From Terriglobales bacterium (GTDB lineage Bacteria > Acidobacteriota > Terriglobia > Terriglobales > Acidobacteriaceae), in contig DASRER010000002.1 of assembly GCA_035651995.1 (NCBI GenBank), positions 372,001-436,000 of the forward strand: a stretch of DNA of 64,000 bases, read 5' to 3'. The notes beneath the pieces were generated by a model. That model did not search any database and had not been told where the DNA came from. It was given only the letters and a program-made list of their open reading frames with translations. Positions 26,177 to 34,706 of this stretch are shown here, in pieces. Position 1 is the first letter of the stretch. Every line of letters begins with the position of its first letter. A program made the position numbers and the translations under genes.

Positions 26177-26346
26177 ATGCTCACCTCGCTCGAGGAGTTG
26201 CCCCGGAGGGGAGCAGCGAGGTTACAGGCCGCCGGCGGCGGTGAACATCGGCGGTTGACCACAACCGGCGCGCGATTACGAACCTACGGCCACCGGATAC
26301 CGGCCCGAGGCGAGTTAAGGCCTTCCCCCGGACCGGGCCCGGCGAT

Positions 26347-28674
26347 TCACCGCACCGTAAGCAGAACGGTCGTCTTGAACACCGCGCCGGTCGAGTCCCA
26401 GGCCTGCACCACCACCCGGTGCGAGCCCTTGCTCATCGTGACGGGCGTGTCGAGACTGGCGGCTTTCAGGGTGTAGACGCTCGCGTTGTCGAGATAAATG
26501 CGGATCGTGGTGATGGGATTCGCCGAGCAGGCGGTGGCGGCCACGCGGACCGGCGAGGTCACCGTCGCGCCCGAGAGCGGCGTGGCCACGCTGACGCCCG
26601 ATGCGGTCACGACTTTGGTCGCCGAAGACGACCCGCCCGCGTTGTCTGTGACCGTGGCCTTCACTGTGTATTTGCCGGCGCCGCTGTAGGTGTGGCTGAC
26701 CGCGGTGCCGCTCACAATTACGCCGTCGCCGAAGTCGATTTTCGATGCGACGATCTGCCCGTCACGATCGAGCGATGCGGCGGTCGAAGCCACCACCGGA
26801 AGTGGCGCGGGCCCCGATGCGGGCGTCACGCTTAGCGCTGCGGCCGGCGGCTGGTTGGGCGCGATCACCGAAACCGACGCGGTCGCCGTCGCGGTTGCGC
26901 CGAAGTTGTCCACCACCGTTGCCTTCACCGTGTAAACACCGGGAACGGCGTACGTGTGTGCCGCGACCGGGCCGGCGGTGACTGTGCCATCGCCAAACTC
27001 GATGCTCGAAGACGCGATGCTCCCATCAGGATCGGCCGACGACGCCGTCGAGGCGGTCACCATTAGCGGCGAAAGGCCGGTCAACGGTGTGAGCGCCAGA
27101 GCGGCGACCGGAGGCTGGTTGATTGCACTCACTGCAGCGGTGGCGCTTGCCGTGGCGCCCAGATCATCGGTGACGGTCGCGCTCACCGTGTAGGCGCCAG
27201 GTTGCGTGTAGGTGTGCGTCGCCACCGGGCCGGGCAGCACCGTGCCGTCGCCAAAATCAATGCTCGATGAAGCGATGGCGCCGTCCGCATCGCTCGAGGT
27301 TGTCGTTGAGGCGGTCACGGCCAGCGGCGCCGATCCGGAAGCGGGCGTCACGGTCAGCGCCGCCAGAGGTGGCTGGTTAGGAACGCTGTAGCTCACGCCG
27401 CCGGACATTTTGTTCACGATGCTCGGCTTGCCCACAGCTTTCACATAGAGCGTGTAGCTGCCGGGCGCCAGCGCGAATGAGCTCAGCTCCAGCGACGCGT
27501 TGCCGGTGGCGACGTCGGCGAGCGGCATCAGGTTTTGGCCGTCGCGCGACACAAAGACGGTGTAGTGGTCGAGCGTGTTCTCGTTCCCAGTGATGGTCCA
27601 GCCGAGGCTCGTTCCGCTCAGCGAGGCCGAGATGGCGACGCAGTTGTCGACGCCGGTTTCAATTTCGCTGCCCTCTTCGTAGTCGTTCCAGGTGACGAGC
27701 TGGAACATGGGGAGCTGCCGCGAGGCGCTGTAGTACTTCCCTGCCTCGGCGATGCTGGCGAGCCAGGTCTGGCCGCAATTCTGGTTCATGATGCGCCTGG
27801 AACCCCATGCGGCCAATGTGTCATTGAACCCCTTGTAGGAGGCCCCAAAGGGCGTCTCGCCCGGATTCTTCAGCGCGGTGGCGTAGAAATTGTCGAGATA
27901 GCCGAGGCCGATGTCGTTCGGATTGCCAGTATTGAGGTTGACCCAGGCGAAACCACCGTCGCTTTGCGCTTTGGAGAAGGCGCCGGAGTTGCGGAAAATG
28001 AACATCGGGTTGCCGTTTACGCCTGCCCGCGCGCGGTTCCAGTCAATGGCGTACTTCTCCACGCCGAAAAAGAAGACCACCGGGCGTCCGTTGACGCGCA
28101 TGTACGCTGGCGAGCCTTCGAAATTCACCCAGGCGTAGTTGAGGTCGTCGATGAGCCGCTGCGTGACGTCGCAGCCGGCGGTGGCGGCACAGGCGTTCAG
28201 CGCGCCCACGTCTTCGGTGACGGCGAACTCGAAGGCGCCGCCGCGGGTCTCGGCCTCGCGCATCACCAGGAATGTGGTGGCATTGGGGCGCGTGTTGTTC
28301 GGCCCGTACCAGTCGATGATCGCGCCCGCCAGGCCGCGGCTCATCATGTCGTCCACCTGCCGCCGCACCTGCACGGCATCGTCGGAGCGATAGCCGACGT
28401 TCATGTGGTTCGTCCCGCCGAACCACGGCATGAAGTGGGCGTAGATCTTCGTCGTCGCTCCCAGGTACAGCAGCGACGACGTGGGCGCCTTGCTTACGTT
28501 GGCGGCCGCGATGTTGCCGTTGGTTTGCGCTACGAAAGAAGAAGCGGCGCTGGTGTTGTTGCCGGTTTCGGCGGCCAGGGTCGTCGTCGGATGGAAGTCC
28601 AGGTTGGCGGCGAACGCCACGCTTCCGGCGAAAACAATCGTTGTCGCAAGGGTGAATGCAGTGATCGCGCGCAC
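26347..28674 (-). CDS. Secreted GH71/GH99-like glycoside hydrolase with three PKD domains
   Basis: A 775-residue protein. Signal peptide 1-22. The catalytic TIM-barrel-like part covers about residues 25-345, with KIYAHFMPWFGG, GAIIDWYGP and the glutamate-bearing LVTWNDYEEGSEIE near the end; these resemble GH71/GH99-type enzymes acting on alpha-linked glycans. A beta-module follows, then three PKD domains (about 433-518, 519-606, 607-692; each with FGDG and HTY) and a C-terminal Ig-like module (693-775) shared with the phosphoesterase. The start is a GTG preceded by ggaggag. The paralogue lies directly upstream. Confidence 0.8.
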   Translation of the reverse strand: MRAITAFTLATTIVFAGSVAFAANLDFHPTTTLAAETGNNTSAASSFVAQTNGNIAAANVSKAPTSSLLYLGATTKIYAHFMPWFGGTNHMNVGYRSDDAVQVRRQVDDMMSRGLAGAIIDWYGPNNTRPNATTFLVMREAETRGGAFEFAVTEDVGALNACAATAGCDVTQRLIDDLNYAWVNFEGSPAYMRVNGRPVVFFFGVEKYAIDWNRARAGVNGNPMFIFRNSGAFSKAQSDGGFAWVNLNTGNPNDIGLGYLDNFYATALKNPGETPFGASYKGFNDTLAAWGSRRIMNQNCGQTWLASIAEAGKYYSASRQLPMFQLVTWNDYEEGSEIETGVDNCVAISASLSGTSLGWTITGNENTLDHYTVFVSRDGQNLMPLADVATGNASLELSSFALAPGSYTLYVKAVGKPSIVNKMSGGVSYSVPNQPPLAALTVTPASGSAPLAVTASTTTSSDADGAIASSSIDFGDGTVLPGPVATHTYTQPGAYTVSATVTDDLGATASATAAVSAINQPPVAALALTPLTGLSPLMVTASTASSADPDGSIASSSIEFGDGTVTAGPVAAHTYAVPGVYTVKATVVDNFGATATATASVSVIAPNQPPAAALSVTPASGPAPLPVVASTAASLDRDGQIVASKIDFGDGVIVSGTAVSHTYSGAGKYTVKATVTDNAGGSSSATKVVTASGVSVATPLSGATVTSPVRVAATACSANPITTIRIYLDNASVYTLKAASLDTPVTMSKGSHRVVVQAWDSTGAVFKTTVLLTVR

Positions 28675-28810
28675 CGATCTCCTCCGGGCGTTCTCGTGAA
28701 ACGGGGGAAACGCTCCGGCGTTACAAAATGTGGCGTGGATTCTAAGAACAGTGGAACGCCCTAGTACTCAGGCGAATGACGTAATCCCTTCAGGGAATTG
28801 CCTTAGTGAA

Positions 28811-28961
28811 AGCAGTCAGCAGTCAGCAGTCAGCAGTCAGCACTCAGCAGTCAGCACTCATCCGCAAACGGTTGATTGGTCCGAGCGGCCCGGGTGCTCA
28901 TGGGGCTACCGCGTGTTCGTTTGCTGAAGCGATGCCGTGCAAGGGCTGAGTGCTGACTGCC
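28811..28961. repeat. Paired heptamer-repeat hairpin (gtcagca words)
   Basis: The left arm, 28811-28862, has at least six consecutive 7-nt copies of gtcagca/ctcagca. The right arm, 28943-28961 (gggctgagtgctgactgcc), is the complement. The spacer is about 80 nt. The words are the same as at 18193-18311. The right arm ends 3 nt from the stop of the next minus-strand gene. It lies between the two GH paralogues. Confidence 0.8.
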
Positions 28962-28964
28962 GCT

Positions 28965-30875
28965 TCACTGCACCGTCAGCCTCACCGCCGTCGTGCGTTG
29001 CAACGAGCCCGCAGTCGCGGTCACGGTGATCGTGTACGTTCCCGGCGGCGTTGTGCTGGCGCTCACCGTGCCTCCGCCGGTGGTTTGCGTCGTCTGCATG
29101 GCGCCCCCGCATCCGGCAAGACAAAGCAGCGCGACCATAGCCAGCACGATCCAGAGCATGCGGCGGCGCCGGCGCTTTCCGCCTGCGAACACCAATCCGG
29201 CCAAGCCGAACCCAGGCGATGCGCTCAACCAGATCGCAAGTACCGGGTCGCGGCGCTCATGAAGAGGGTGATCGCGCAATTCGGAATGGGCGCCGGCGGA
29301 AGTCACGGCGGTGGTGATCACCAGCGCCGAGGTCGCGGCAACAGCTGCGGGCGTCACCGACGCGGGAGAGAACGAGCAGGCCGCCATCGGCGGAAGGTTC
29401 AAGCACGTGAGCGTGACCGCGCTGCTGAAGCCGCCCGATGGCGCCACGCTCACATTGACGCTGGCCGGCTGGCCGGACGCCACGACCACCGCCGCGGGCG
29501 AAGCAGCAACGCTCACATCAGGCGGCGGCTGAACCACAGGCGGAGGAGGCGGTGGTGGCGGCGGAGGCGGTGGCGGGGCCACGGTGTACGTCACCTGGCC
29601 TGACATCTGGTTCATCATCGTGGGGCGGCCAATCGCCTTCACGAAGAACGTGTACGTGCCCGGATCGAGCGCTAGCGTGCTCAGGTCCATCGAGCGCGCG
29701 CCGGCCGGCAGGTCGGGGAGCGGCATCAGATTCGTGCCGTCGGTGGAAATGAAAACGCCGAAGTGGTCAACGGTGCTGGGATCGCCGGTGAGCGTCCAGG
29801 TGAGCTGGCCATTGCTCACCGCGGCGGTGATGGACACGCAGTTGTCGATGCCGCTCTCGATCTCGGTTCCCTCTTCGTAGTCGTTCCAGGTGACCAGTTG
29901 CAGCGACTCCAGCGGCGAGCTCGCGTTGTAGTGGTTGCCGACTTCGGCGAACGTCGAAAGCCACACCTTGCCGCATTGCTGGCTCATGATGCGCGGCGGC
30001 GTGGGCGCCCACGACGCGAGCGAGTCGTTGAAGCCCTTGTAGGTGGAGCCGAAGGTCTTCAGCGCCGGCTGCTTGAGCGCAGCGTTGTAAAAGTTCGCCA
30101 GGTATCCCAGACCCATGTCGAGCTGATTGGAGCTGGGCGCGACCCAGGAGAATCCTCCGTTGGTCTGCGGCCGGGTGAACGCCCCCGAATTGCGAAAGAT
30201 GAACAGCGGGTTGCCGGGGACACCGCCGCGTATGACCGTCCAGTCAAGCGTGTAAGCCTCGAGCCCGAAGAAAAACACGACCGGCCGTCCGTCCATGCGC
30301 ATGTAGCTGGGCGAACTCTGGTAGGTGTTGAAGACGTAAGTCAGGTCACTGATCACCTTCTGATTGAGGTCGCAACCAATGGTGGCCGCGCAGGACCGCA
30401 GCGAACCGGCGTCTTCCATGATCGCCAGTTCGAAGTTCCCCCGCGCCTCGGCCTCGGCCTTCATGAGCAGCGACGTGCGGTCTTCGCGATTGCCCGGGCC
30501 GTACCAGTCGATGATCACGCCCTGGATGCCGCGGCTGATCATGTCGTCAACCTGGCGCTTCACCTGGGCAGCGTCGTCGGAGCGGTAGCCTACATTCATG
30601 TGGTTCGTGCCGCCGAACCAGGCCATGAAGTGGGCGTAGATGCGCGTCTGCGCGCCCGGATACAGCAGCGAGCCGAGGGGCGCCTTGCTGATGTTGCCGG
30701 CGCCGGCATTGCCGTTGGTCTGCGCCACAAAGACGTCGGCGGCGCTGGTGTTGTTGCCGGTCTCCGCCGCAAGCGTCGTGGTGGGCGTGATGGCCAGGTT
30801 GGCGGCGCGGGCTGTCCCGCTCAGCCATGTGACGACCAGCAGCGCGACGGCAAAGCGCGCAACGGCACGGCGCAC
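28965..30875 (-). CDS. Secreted GH71/GH99-like paralogue with polyproline linker
   Basis: A 636-residue paralogue of the neighbouring enzyme; TTTLAAETGNNTSAA, NHMNVGYRSDD and LVTWNDYEEGTEIESG are nearly the same in both. A run of about 13 prolines (near residue 435) replaces the PKD array. It is followed by an Ig-like region, a basic patch RRRRR, a hydrophobic segment ending in a lipobox-like LAGC, and a final Ig-like strand set. The GTG at 30875 with ggaggag upstream was chosen over the longer frame. It probably works on the same type of glycan but is anchored differently. Confidence 0.8.
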   Translation of the reverse strand: MRRAVARFAVALLVVTWLSGTARAANLAITPTTTLAAETGNNTSAADVFVAQTNGNAGAGNISKAPLGSLLYPGAQTRIYAHFMAWFGGTNHMNVGYRSDDAAQVKRQVDDMISRGIQGVIIDWYGPGNREDRTSLLMKAEAEARGNFELAIMEDAGSLRSCAATIGCDLNQKVISDLTYVFNTYQSSPSYMRMDGRPVVFFFGLEAYTLDWTVIRGGVPGNPLFIFRNSGAFTRPQTNGGFSWVAPSSNQLDMGLGYLANFYNAALKQPALKTFGSTYKGFNDSLASWAPTPPRIMSQQCGKVWLSTFAEVGNHYNASSPLESLQLVTWNDYEEGTEIESGIDNCVSITAAVSNGQLTWTLTGDPSTVDHFGVFISTDGTNLMPLPDLPAGARSMDLSTLALDPGTYTFFVKAIGRPTMMNQMSGQVTYTVAPPPPPPPPPPPPPVVQPPPDVSVAASPAAVVVASGQPASVNVSVAPSGGFSSAVTLTCLNLPPMAACSFSPASVTPAAVAATSALVITTAVTSAGAHSELRDHPLHERRDPVLAIWLSASPGFGLAGLVFAGGKRRRRRMLWIVLAMVALLCLAGCGGAMQTTQTTGGGTVSASTTPPGTYTITVTATAGSLQRTTAVRLTVQ

Positions 30876-30911
30876 GTCTCCTCCAGCGTCTTGGGGGAAA
30901 CGCGTGTGGGG

Positions 30912-30946
30912 GCCGGCGCAAAACACCTGCCGGCGCTGCTTTTTTT
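30912..30946 (+). terminator. Terminator-like hairpin with T7 upstream of the GH paralogue
   Basis: gccggc (30912-30917) pairs with gccggc (30929-30934) around an 11-nt loop, followed a few bases later by T7 (30940-30946). It is oriented to stop plus-strand transcription although no plus-strand gene precedes it; it could limit antisense transcription of the GH gene. The remaining gap to 31213 has only the promoter below. Confidence 0.4.
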
Positions 30947-31161
30947 AGTGGCGCGATTGCCCCGAGTTTAGGGCGAGAGGGTTAAGTGTGGATTAAGCAA
31001 GAAGTTCTAGGCCGCCGGGCGATTTTGCCTTAGTACGGCACACGCGGTCCCACCCTGGGTTGAGGCCGCAAAGCGCTGAACAGAAACCGTTTCGGCCGCA
31101 CAACGTTCTCAAGCGAATACGCGTCGAATGCGTTGTTAGCCTTTGTCCCCTCGATCTGCAC

Positions 31162-31189
31162 TTGACCCGGCCCCGCGGTAGGCTTTAGA
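31162..31189 (+). promoter_or_regulatory. Putative promoter of the DHp-like gene
   Basis: TTGACC (31162-31167), a 16-nt spacer and TTTAGA (31184-31189). The ATG follows 24 nt later, with a caggag ribosome site. Confidence 0.45.
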
Positions 31190-31213
31190 GAAGCTTGGCA
31201 GGAGCTCGAGCGA

Positions 31214-31453
31214 ATGGCTCAACCAGGAATGGAACCGGCCTCCAAGATCGCCCCGGAGTTGAACACCAAACTCCGTTCACTCGCCCACGACCTGAGCAAC
31301 TCGCTGGAAACCATCATGCAGGCCTCTTACCTGCTTGGCCAGGCGCAGCTCGACGACAACGCGCGCAAGTGGGCTTCCCTGATCGACAATGCCGTGCGCG
31401 ACGCCGCCAAGATCAACCGCGAGATTCGCGACATATTGAGAAGTCAGAGCTGA
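31214..31453 (+). CDS. Small protein resembling a stand-alone histidine-kinase DHp domain
   Basis: A 79-residue helical protein. LAHDLSNSLETIMQASYLL looks like the H-box helix of a HisKA/DHp domain (HDLSN in place of HExxN), and the second helix KWASLIDNAVRDAAKINREI resembles the return helix of the dimer. There is no ATPase domain, receiver domain or membrane segment. It could be a phosphotransfer or dimerisation partner, or simply a decayed kinase fragment. Upstream caggag supports the ATG at 31214. Confidence 0.6.
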   Translation: MAQPGMEPASKIAPELNTKLRSLAHDLSNSLETIMQASYLLGQAQLDDNARKWASLIDNAVRDAAKINREIRDILRSQS

Positions 31454-31458
31454 CTGTC

Positions 31459-31559
31459 ATTGCCCAATTGCGCAATTGCCGAACTGCCGAAGTGAAAACC
31501 AACGCAGCGCGGCGAATTTGCAGTTCGGCGATTCCGCACTTTGGCAGTTCGGCAATTTT
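31459..31559. repeat. Paired oligo-repeat hairpin between convergent genes
   Basis: The left arm 31459-31494 contains caattgccgaactgccgaag. The right arm 31521-31559 contains its complement (ttggcagttcggcaatttt). A stem of about 22 bp with one or two mismatches can form. The left arm begins 5 nt after one stop codon and the right arm ends against the next stop (31560-31562). The words recur at 47523-47644. Confidence 0.8.
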
Positions 31560-32315
31560 CTACGCTGCCTCGTCCATCCTGGTACCCGCTGCATTCCGCA
31601 AAAAGTCCTGTGCAGCGCGGTATCCCGCCAGCGTGCCCACGTCCATGTAGATTTCCCCGGAATGTACGGCCTGCACGGCGTTGCCGGCGGCGATGTACGC
31701 GTTCAGCAGGTGGCCGAGGTATTCATCCTTGCGATGCCGCGCCTCCCATAGCAGCTTGAGCGCGTGAAAAGCGGCGCCGCTGGCGGTGACCGCGCCCCAG
31801 ACCCAGCAGGAATGCGCGTCCGCCTGCTTTACCTCGACGCGCCGCACGCTGCCGGTTTCCTCGGTCAGGACGGCGTCGAATACCTCCGGATTCGTGACCG
31901 GAAACAGCACTAGGTTGACGCCGGCGCCGCGCTCGATGGCGGGACGGTAGGCGTTCTCGGGAAACCAGATGGTGTCGGGCAGCCCGATGAGCACGTGATC
32001 GTGGCCGCGCGTGAACGGCTCGGCGCGGAAAAGCGCGTCACACAGCCCCTGCGGCTGGCGCTGCACCACGTAGAAAATGTCGGCCGCGTAATCGCGCCCG
32101 GCGAAGTAGCGCACAATGTCGCTCTTCTCGGCCGAGATCACCATGCAGATCTGCTCCGCCCCGGCGGCGATCATGCGCTCCACCAGGTACTCGGCCACCG
32201 CCTTGGGCCGCTCGCCGCCGCGCTCGCCGCGTGACCCGACGGGCAGCAATTCCTTGGAACAGCCCAGCGGCTGGATGCGCTGTCCGGCGCCGGCGGCCGG
32301 CACAATGCCGATCAC
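31560..32315 (-). CDS. Nucleotidyltransferase (sugar-1-phosphate NTP transferase type)
   Basis: A 251-residue protein of the RfbA/GlmU-N-terminal fold that activates a sugar phosphate with an NTP. Seen: IVPAAGAGQRIQPLGCSKEL, the nucleotide-binding glycine-rich start with the Lys of SKELLPV, QPQGLCDALFRAE, the metal-binding aspartate in IGLPDTIWF, and YMDVGTLAGYRAAQDFL at the C-terminus. It follows the glycosyltransferase-like gene by 37 nt, so both may contribute to a surface glycan. Which sugar is used is not visible. Confidence 0.88.
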   Translation of the reverse strand: MIGIVPAAGAGQRIQPLGCSKELLPVGSRGERGGERPKAVAEYLVERMIAAGAEQICMVISAEKSDIVRYFAGRDYAADIFYVVQRQPQGLCDALFRAEPFTRGHDHVLIGLPDTIWFPENAYRPAIERGAGVNLVLFPVTNPEVFDAVLTEETGSVRRVEVKQADAHSCWVWGAVTASGAAFHALKLLWEARHRKDEYLGHLLNAYIAAGNAVQAVHSGEIYMDVGTLAGYRAAQDFLRNAAGTRMDEAA

Positions 32316-32327
32316 GGGGCCTCCATT

Positions 32328-32416
32328 GAATATCGGGTCATCGGATCATGGATCATTGGGCCCCTTGGTTCACGGCAATCGGTTCAATGGCACGATGGCC
32401 CGACGACCCGATATTC
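32328..32416. repeat. Paired oligo-repeat hairpin reaching into the glycosyltransferase 3' end
   Basis: The left arm, 32328-32360, begins gaatatcgggtcatcgg. The right arm, 32381-32416, ends cgacccgatattc and is the complement. The spacer is about 20 nt. The stop codon (32353-32355) lies in the left arm, so the last 20 or so codons of the glycosyltransferase-like gene are repeat sequence. Confidence 0.75.
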
Positions 32417-33471
32417 ACTTCCTCGCAGTACGCCACCAACTGCTGGGCACGACGCGCTCCGGTGTGCTCATCGAGCGTGCGCTGGCGGGCGCGAGCGGCC
32501 ATGGGCGCCAGGTCCTCATCGTTGCGGCACAACACGCTCACCACGTCGGCGGTCCCTTCGGCAACCATGATTTCCTCCCCCGGTTCGAAAAAAGTCTCAA
32601 GTCCCGGAAACGCGTCGCTCACAATCGGCGTTCCGCAGGCCGCCGCTTCGAAGAAGCGCCCCGAGGGGCACCAGCCGCTGCGCGCCATCCCGCCCCGCGT
32701 GATGTTCAGCGTGATGCGCGAGGATGAATACAGCGCCGCGTGGTCCTGTGGCGCCACGTGCTCTATGCGGCGCACGTTCCCGGGCCACGCCCACTGCCGC
32801 GGATAGAGCGGGCCGGCGAGCAGGAATTGGAGCTGGGGCAGGCGCCGCGCCGGCTCGAGGAAAAGCGATTCGAGCTTCTGCTGCCGGTCGGCGGCGTATG
32901 TGCCCATGTAGCTGAGCTCGGAGTCGAACTCATGGCGCGGCGCTGTGCGCGCGTGCACGTCAGGATCGACGCAGCCGTAGAGCGGGCGCGCGTGCCGCGC
33001 TCCCCAGCGCGTCTCCAGTTCGCGCAGCACATCGCCGCCGGTGAACGACAGGTAGAGATCGAAACCGGGGATCTGCCCTGCGCGCAGATAGCCGGGGCCG
33101 TCGCCGTCGAGTTGCGACAGCGTGATGGGCGTGTCCAGGTCGTAGAAGACGCGGAGCGGACCTTCGACGGTCGCGGCGTCGTCCACGATGTGGGCGCCGC
33201 AGGGACAGTAGCTGGTGTGGATCACCACGTCGGAGTCGCGCACGTCGGCGAGAGCGCGATCGCGCACGTCGTCCCACTCCCCGTAGAGCTCCAGCCGGCA
33301 GTACTCGGGACGCCGCAGGTCGCGGCGCTGGGCGTAGAAGGGCGCGTCCTTTTCGTAAAAGACCGCCGTGTGCCCCATCGCGTGGAGCGCCCGAACGATG
33401 GCGCGGCAAGGGGTGGCGTGTCCATTGCCCCACGATGAGGAAAGAGTCAGGCCAAAAAACGTGATCTTCAC
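32353..33471 (-). CDS. Glycosyltransferase-like protein (CgeB/GT4-like)
   Basis: A 372-residue protein with two Rossmann-like halves. The N-terminus ([20 protein letters not shown]) and the C-terminal half ([20 protein letters not shown], then [20 protein letters not shown]) match glycosyltransferases of the CgeB/DUF3880 type. The GTG at 33471 gives the family start; an ATG at 33507 is possible but lacks a ribosome site. The C-terminal 20 residues derive from a repeat arm. The acceptor is unknown. It is divergent from trpG and precedes the nucleotidyltransferase gene. Confidence 0.82.
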   Translation of the reverse strand: MKITFFGLTLSSSWGNGHATPCRAIVRALHAMGHTAVFYEKDAPFYAQRRDLRRPEYCRLELYGEWDDVRDRALADVRDSDVVIHTSYCPCGAHIVDDAATVEGPLRVFYDLDTPITLSQLDGDGPGYLRAGQIPGFDLYLSFTGGDVLRELETRWGARHARPLYGCVDPDVHARTAPRHEFDSELSYMGTYAADRQQKLESLFLEPARRLPQLQFLLAGPLYPRQWAWPGNVRRIEHVAPQDHAALYSSSRITLNITRGGMARSGWCPSGRFFEAAACGTPIVSDAFPGLETFFEPGEEIMVAEGTADVVSVLCRNDEDLAPMAARARQRTLDEHTGARRAQQLVAYCEEVNIGSSGHRAIEPIAVNQGAQ

Positions 33472-33607
33472 CGCGACAGCGCTCCACGCGGAAAAATGCG
33501 TGCTCACCATGAGGATGAATCGGCGTACACGCGAGTTGTCCTCGGGAGCTGGGCCGCGGCGCGTGGCGCGTGACCGCTGCCGCAGGTACACTGATGGTTC
33601 GGTCGCT

Positions 33608-34183
33608 ATGGTCCTGGTTCTCGACAACTACGATTCCTTCACCTACAACCTCGTCCAGTACCTGGGCGAGTTGGGGCGCCAGGTCGAGGTGCGGCGCAAC
33701 GACCAGATCACCGCGGCCGAGGTGGAGCGCATGCGCCCGGAGCGGATCGTGATCTCACCCGGACCGTGCACACCGCACGAGGCGGGCATCAGCGTCGAGC
33801 TCATACGCCGCATGGCCGGCAAAGCGCCCATCCTGGGCGTCTGCCTGGGACACCAGGCGATCGGCGCGGCCTTCGGCGGCGAGATTGTTCGCGCGAAGCA
33901 CGTCATGCACGGCAAGACCAGCAGCGTGGAGCATGACGGCAAGACCGTGTTTCGCGGGCTTTCCAGCCCGATGACCGCCACGCGCTATCACTCCCTGATC
34001 GTCGAGGAAGAAACCCTGCCCAAAGAGCTCCAGGTCTCCGCCTGGACGACCGAGCCCGACGGCGCCCGCGTCATCATGGGCCTGCGCCACAGGAACTTTG
34101 CGGTCGAGGGCGTGCAGTTCCATCCCGAGAGCGTGCTCACCGAAGACGGCAAGGGCCTCATCCGCAATTTCCTGGGGCTCTAG
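33608..34183 (+). CDS. trpG: Anthranilate synthase component II (glutamine amidotransferase)
   Basis: Supplies ammonia from glutamine to TrpE (or PabB). It has 191 residues. The N-terminus is [20 protein letters not shown], the oxyanion loop is ISPGPCTP, the nucleophile cysteine is in [10 protein letters not shown], and the His-Glu pair is in [13 protein letters not shown]. The ATG at 33608 is chosen because TACACT (33587-33592) lies just upstream. It is convergent with trpE, unlike the usual trpEG arrangement, and may also serve p-aminobenzoate synthesis. Confidence 0.93.
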   Translation: MVLVLDNYDSFTYNLVQYLGELGRQVEVRRNDQITAAEVERMRPERIVISPGPCTPHEAGISVELIRRMAGKAPILGVCLGHQAIGAAFGGEIVRAKHVMHGKTSSVEHDGKTVFRGLSSPMTATRYHSLIVEEETLPKELQVSAWTTEPDGARVIMGLRHRNFAVEGVQFHPESVLTEDGKGLIRNFLGL

Positions 34184-34333
34184 AACCGCTTGTTGACTGG
34201 CCGGCGCGCGGCTATCCTGCATCTGAATTTGTTAAGGACGGGCGGTGGAGCAGGTTTTTGCCGTTTCCCTGCCTGGCGTCGGCCGAAGCGCAACGGCAGA
34301 CAGGCCGCGCACGCTGCCCGCCCAATCTTCCAC

Positions 34334-34495
34334 GTGGAGCAGCAGCCACCACCTCCGAAGCAGAACGAGCGCCGCGCCGCAGCGGTGGACGCCTCGCAGG
34401 TCTGTCCCAATTGCTCCACCCGCCTTCAGGACAAGGGCTGCAAAATGAACTGTCCCAAGTGCGGCTTCTTCCTGAGCTGTTCGGATTTCTACTGA
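34334..34495 (+). CDS. Small zinc-ribbon protein
   Basis: About 53 residues from a GTG at 34334, ending with a four-cysteine ribbon: [20 protein letters not shown], then [10 protein letters not shown]. The frame is open from 34190, but the region before VEQQPPPP is Arg-rich and unlike a real N-terminus, so the start is uncertain. The CxxC...CxxC spacing (with an extra Cys) suits one zinc ion. It stands between the convergent trpG and trpE. The role is unknown; I remember similar short proteins in Acidobacteriota. Confidence 0.6.
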   Translation: MEQQPPPPKQNERRAAAVDASQVCPNCSTRLQDKGCKMNCPKCGFFLSCSDFY

Positions 34496-34498
34496 GAA

Positions 34499-34706
34499 AG
34501 TGGTTAGTGGCTCGTGGTTAAGGAAAGGCCTTTGTGGCCTCGTAAACCATTGCGACGAGATCAATGGACTTCTGCCATGCGATCAAATCTTGGCAGGACT
34601 TCACTGGTTTACTGCTCACGCCTCACCCCCACACTGCGAATCTCGGGCCCCTGGGGCTTTGCTAGCCGCTCACCACTGGCCACCAGCCCCTGATCCTAGC
34701 CACCAC
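34499..34706. repeat. Paired oligo-repeat element reaching the trpE stop codon
   Basis: The left arm, 34499-34523, is agtggttagtggctcgtgg. The right arm, 34662-34706, holds several complementary words (ccaccagcccc, caccactggcc, ctagccaccac). The spacer is about 138 nt. The right arm covers the trpE stop codon (34696-34698) and its last codons. The match is looser than at other loci. Confidence 0.55.

Noticed and set aside
28811-28862. Possible CRISPR array in the tandem gtcagca repeats
   Set aside because: Units are 7 nt without spacers, and no cas gene is in the window.
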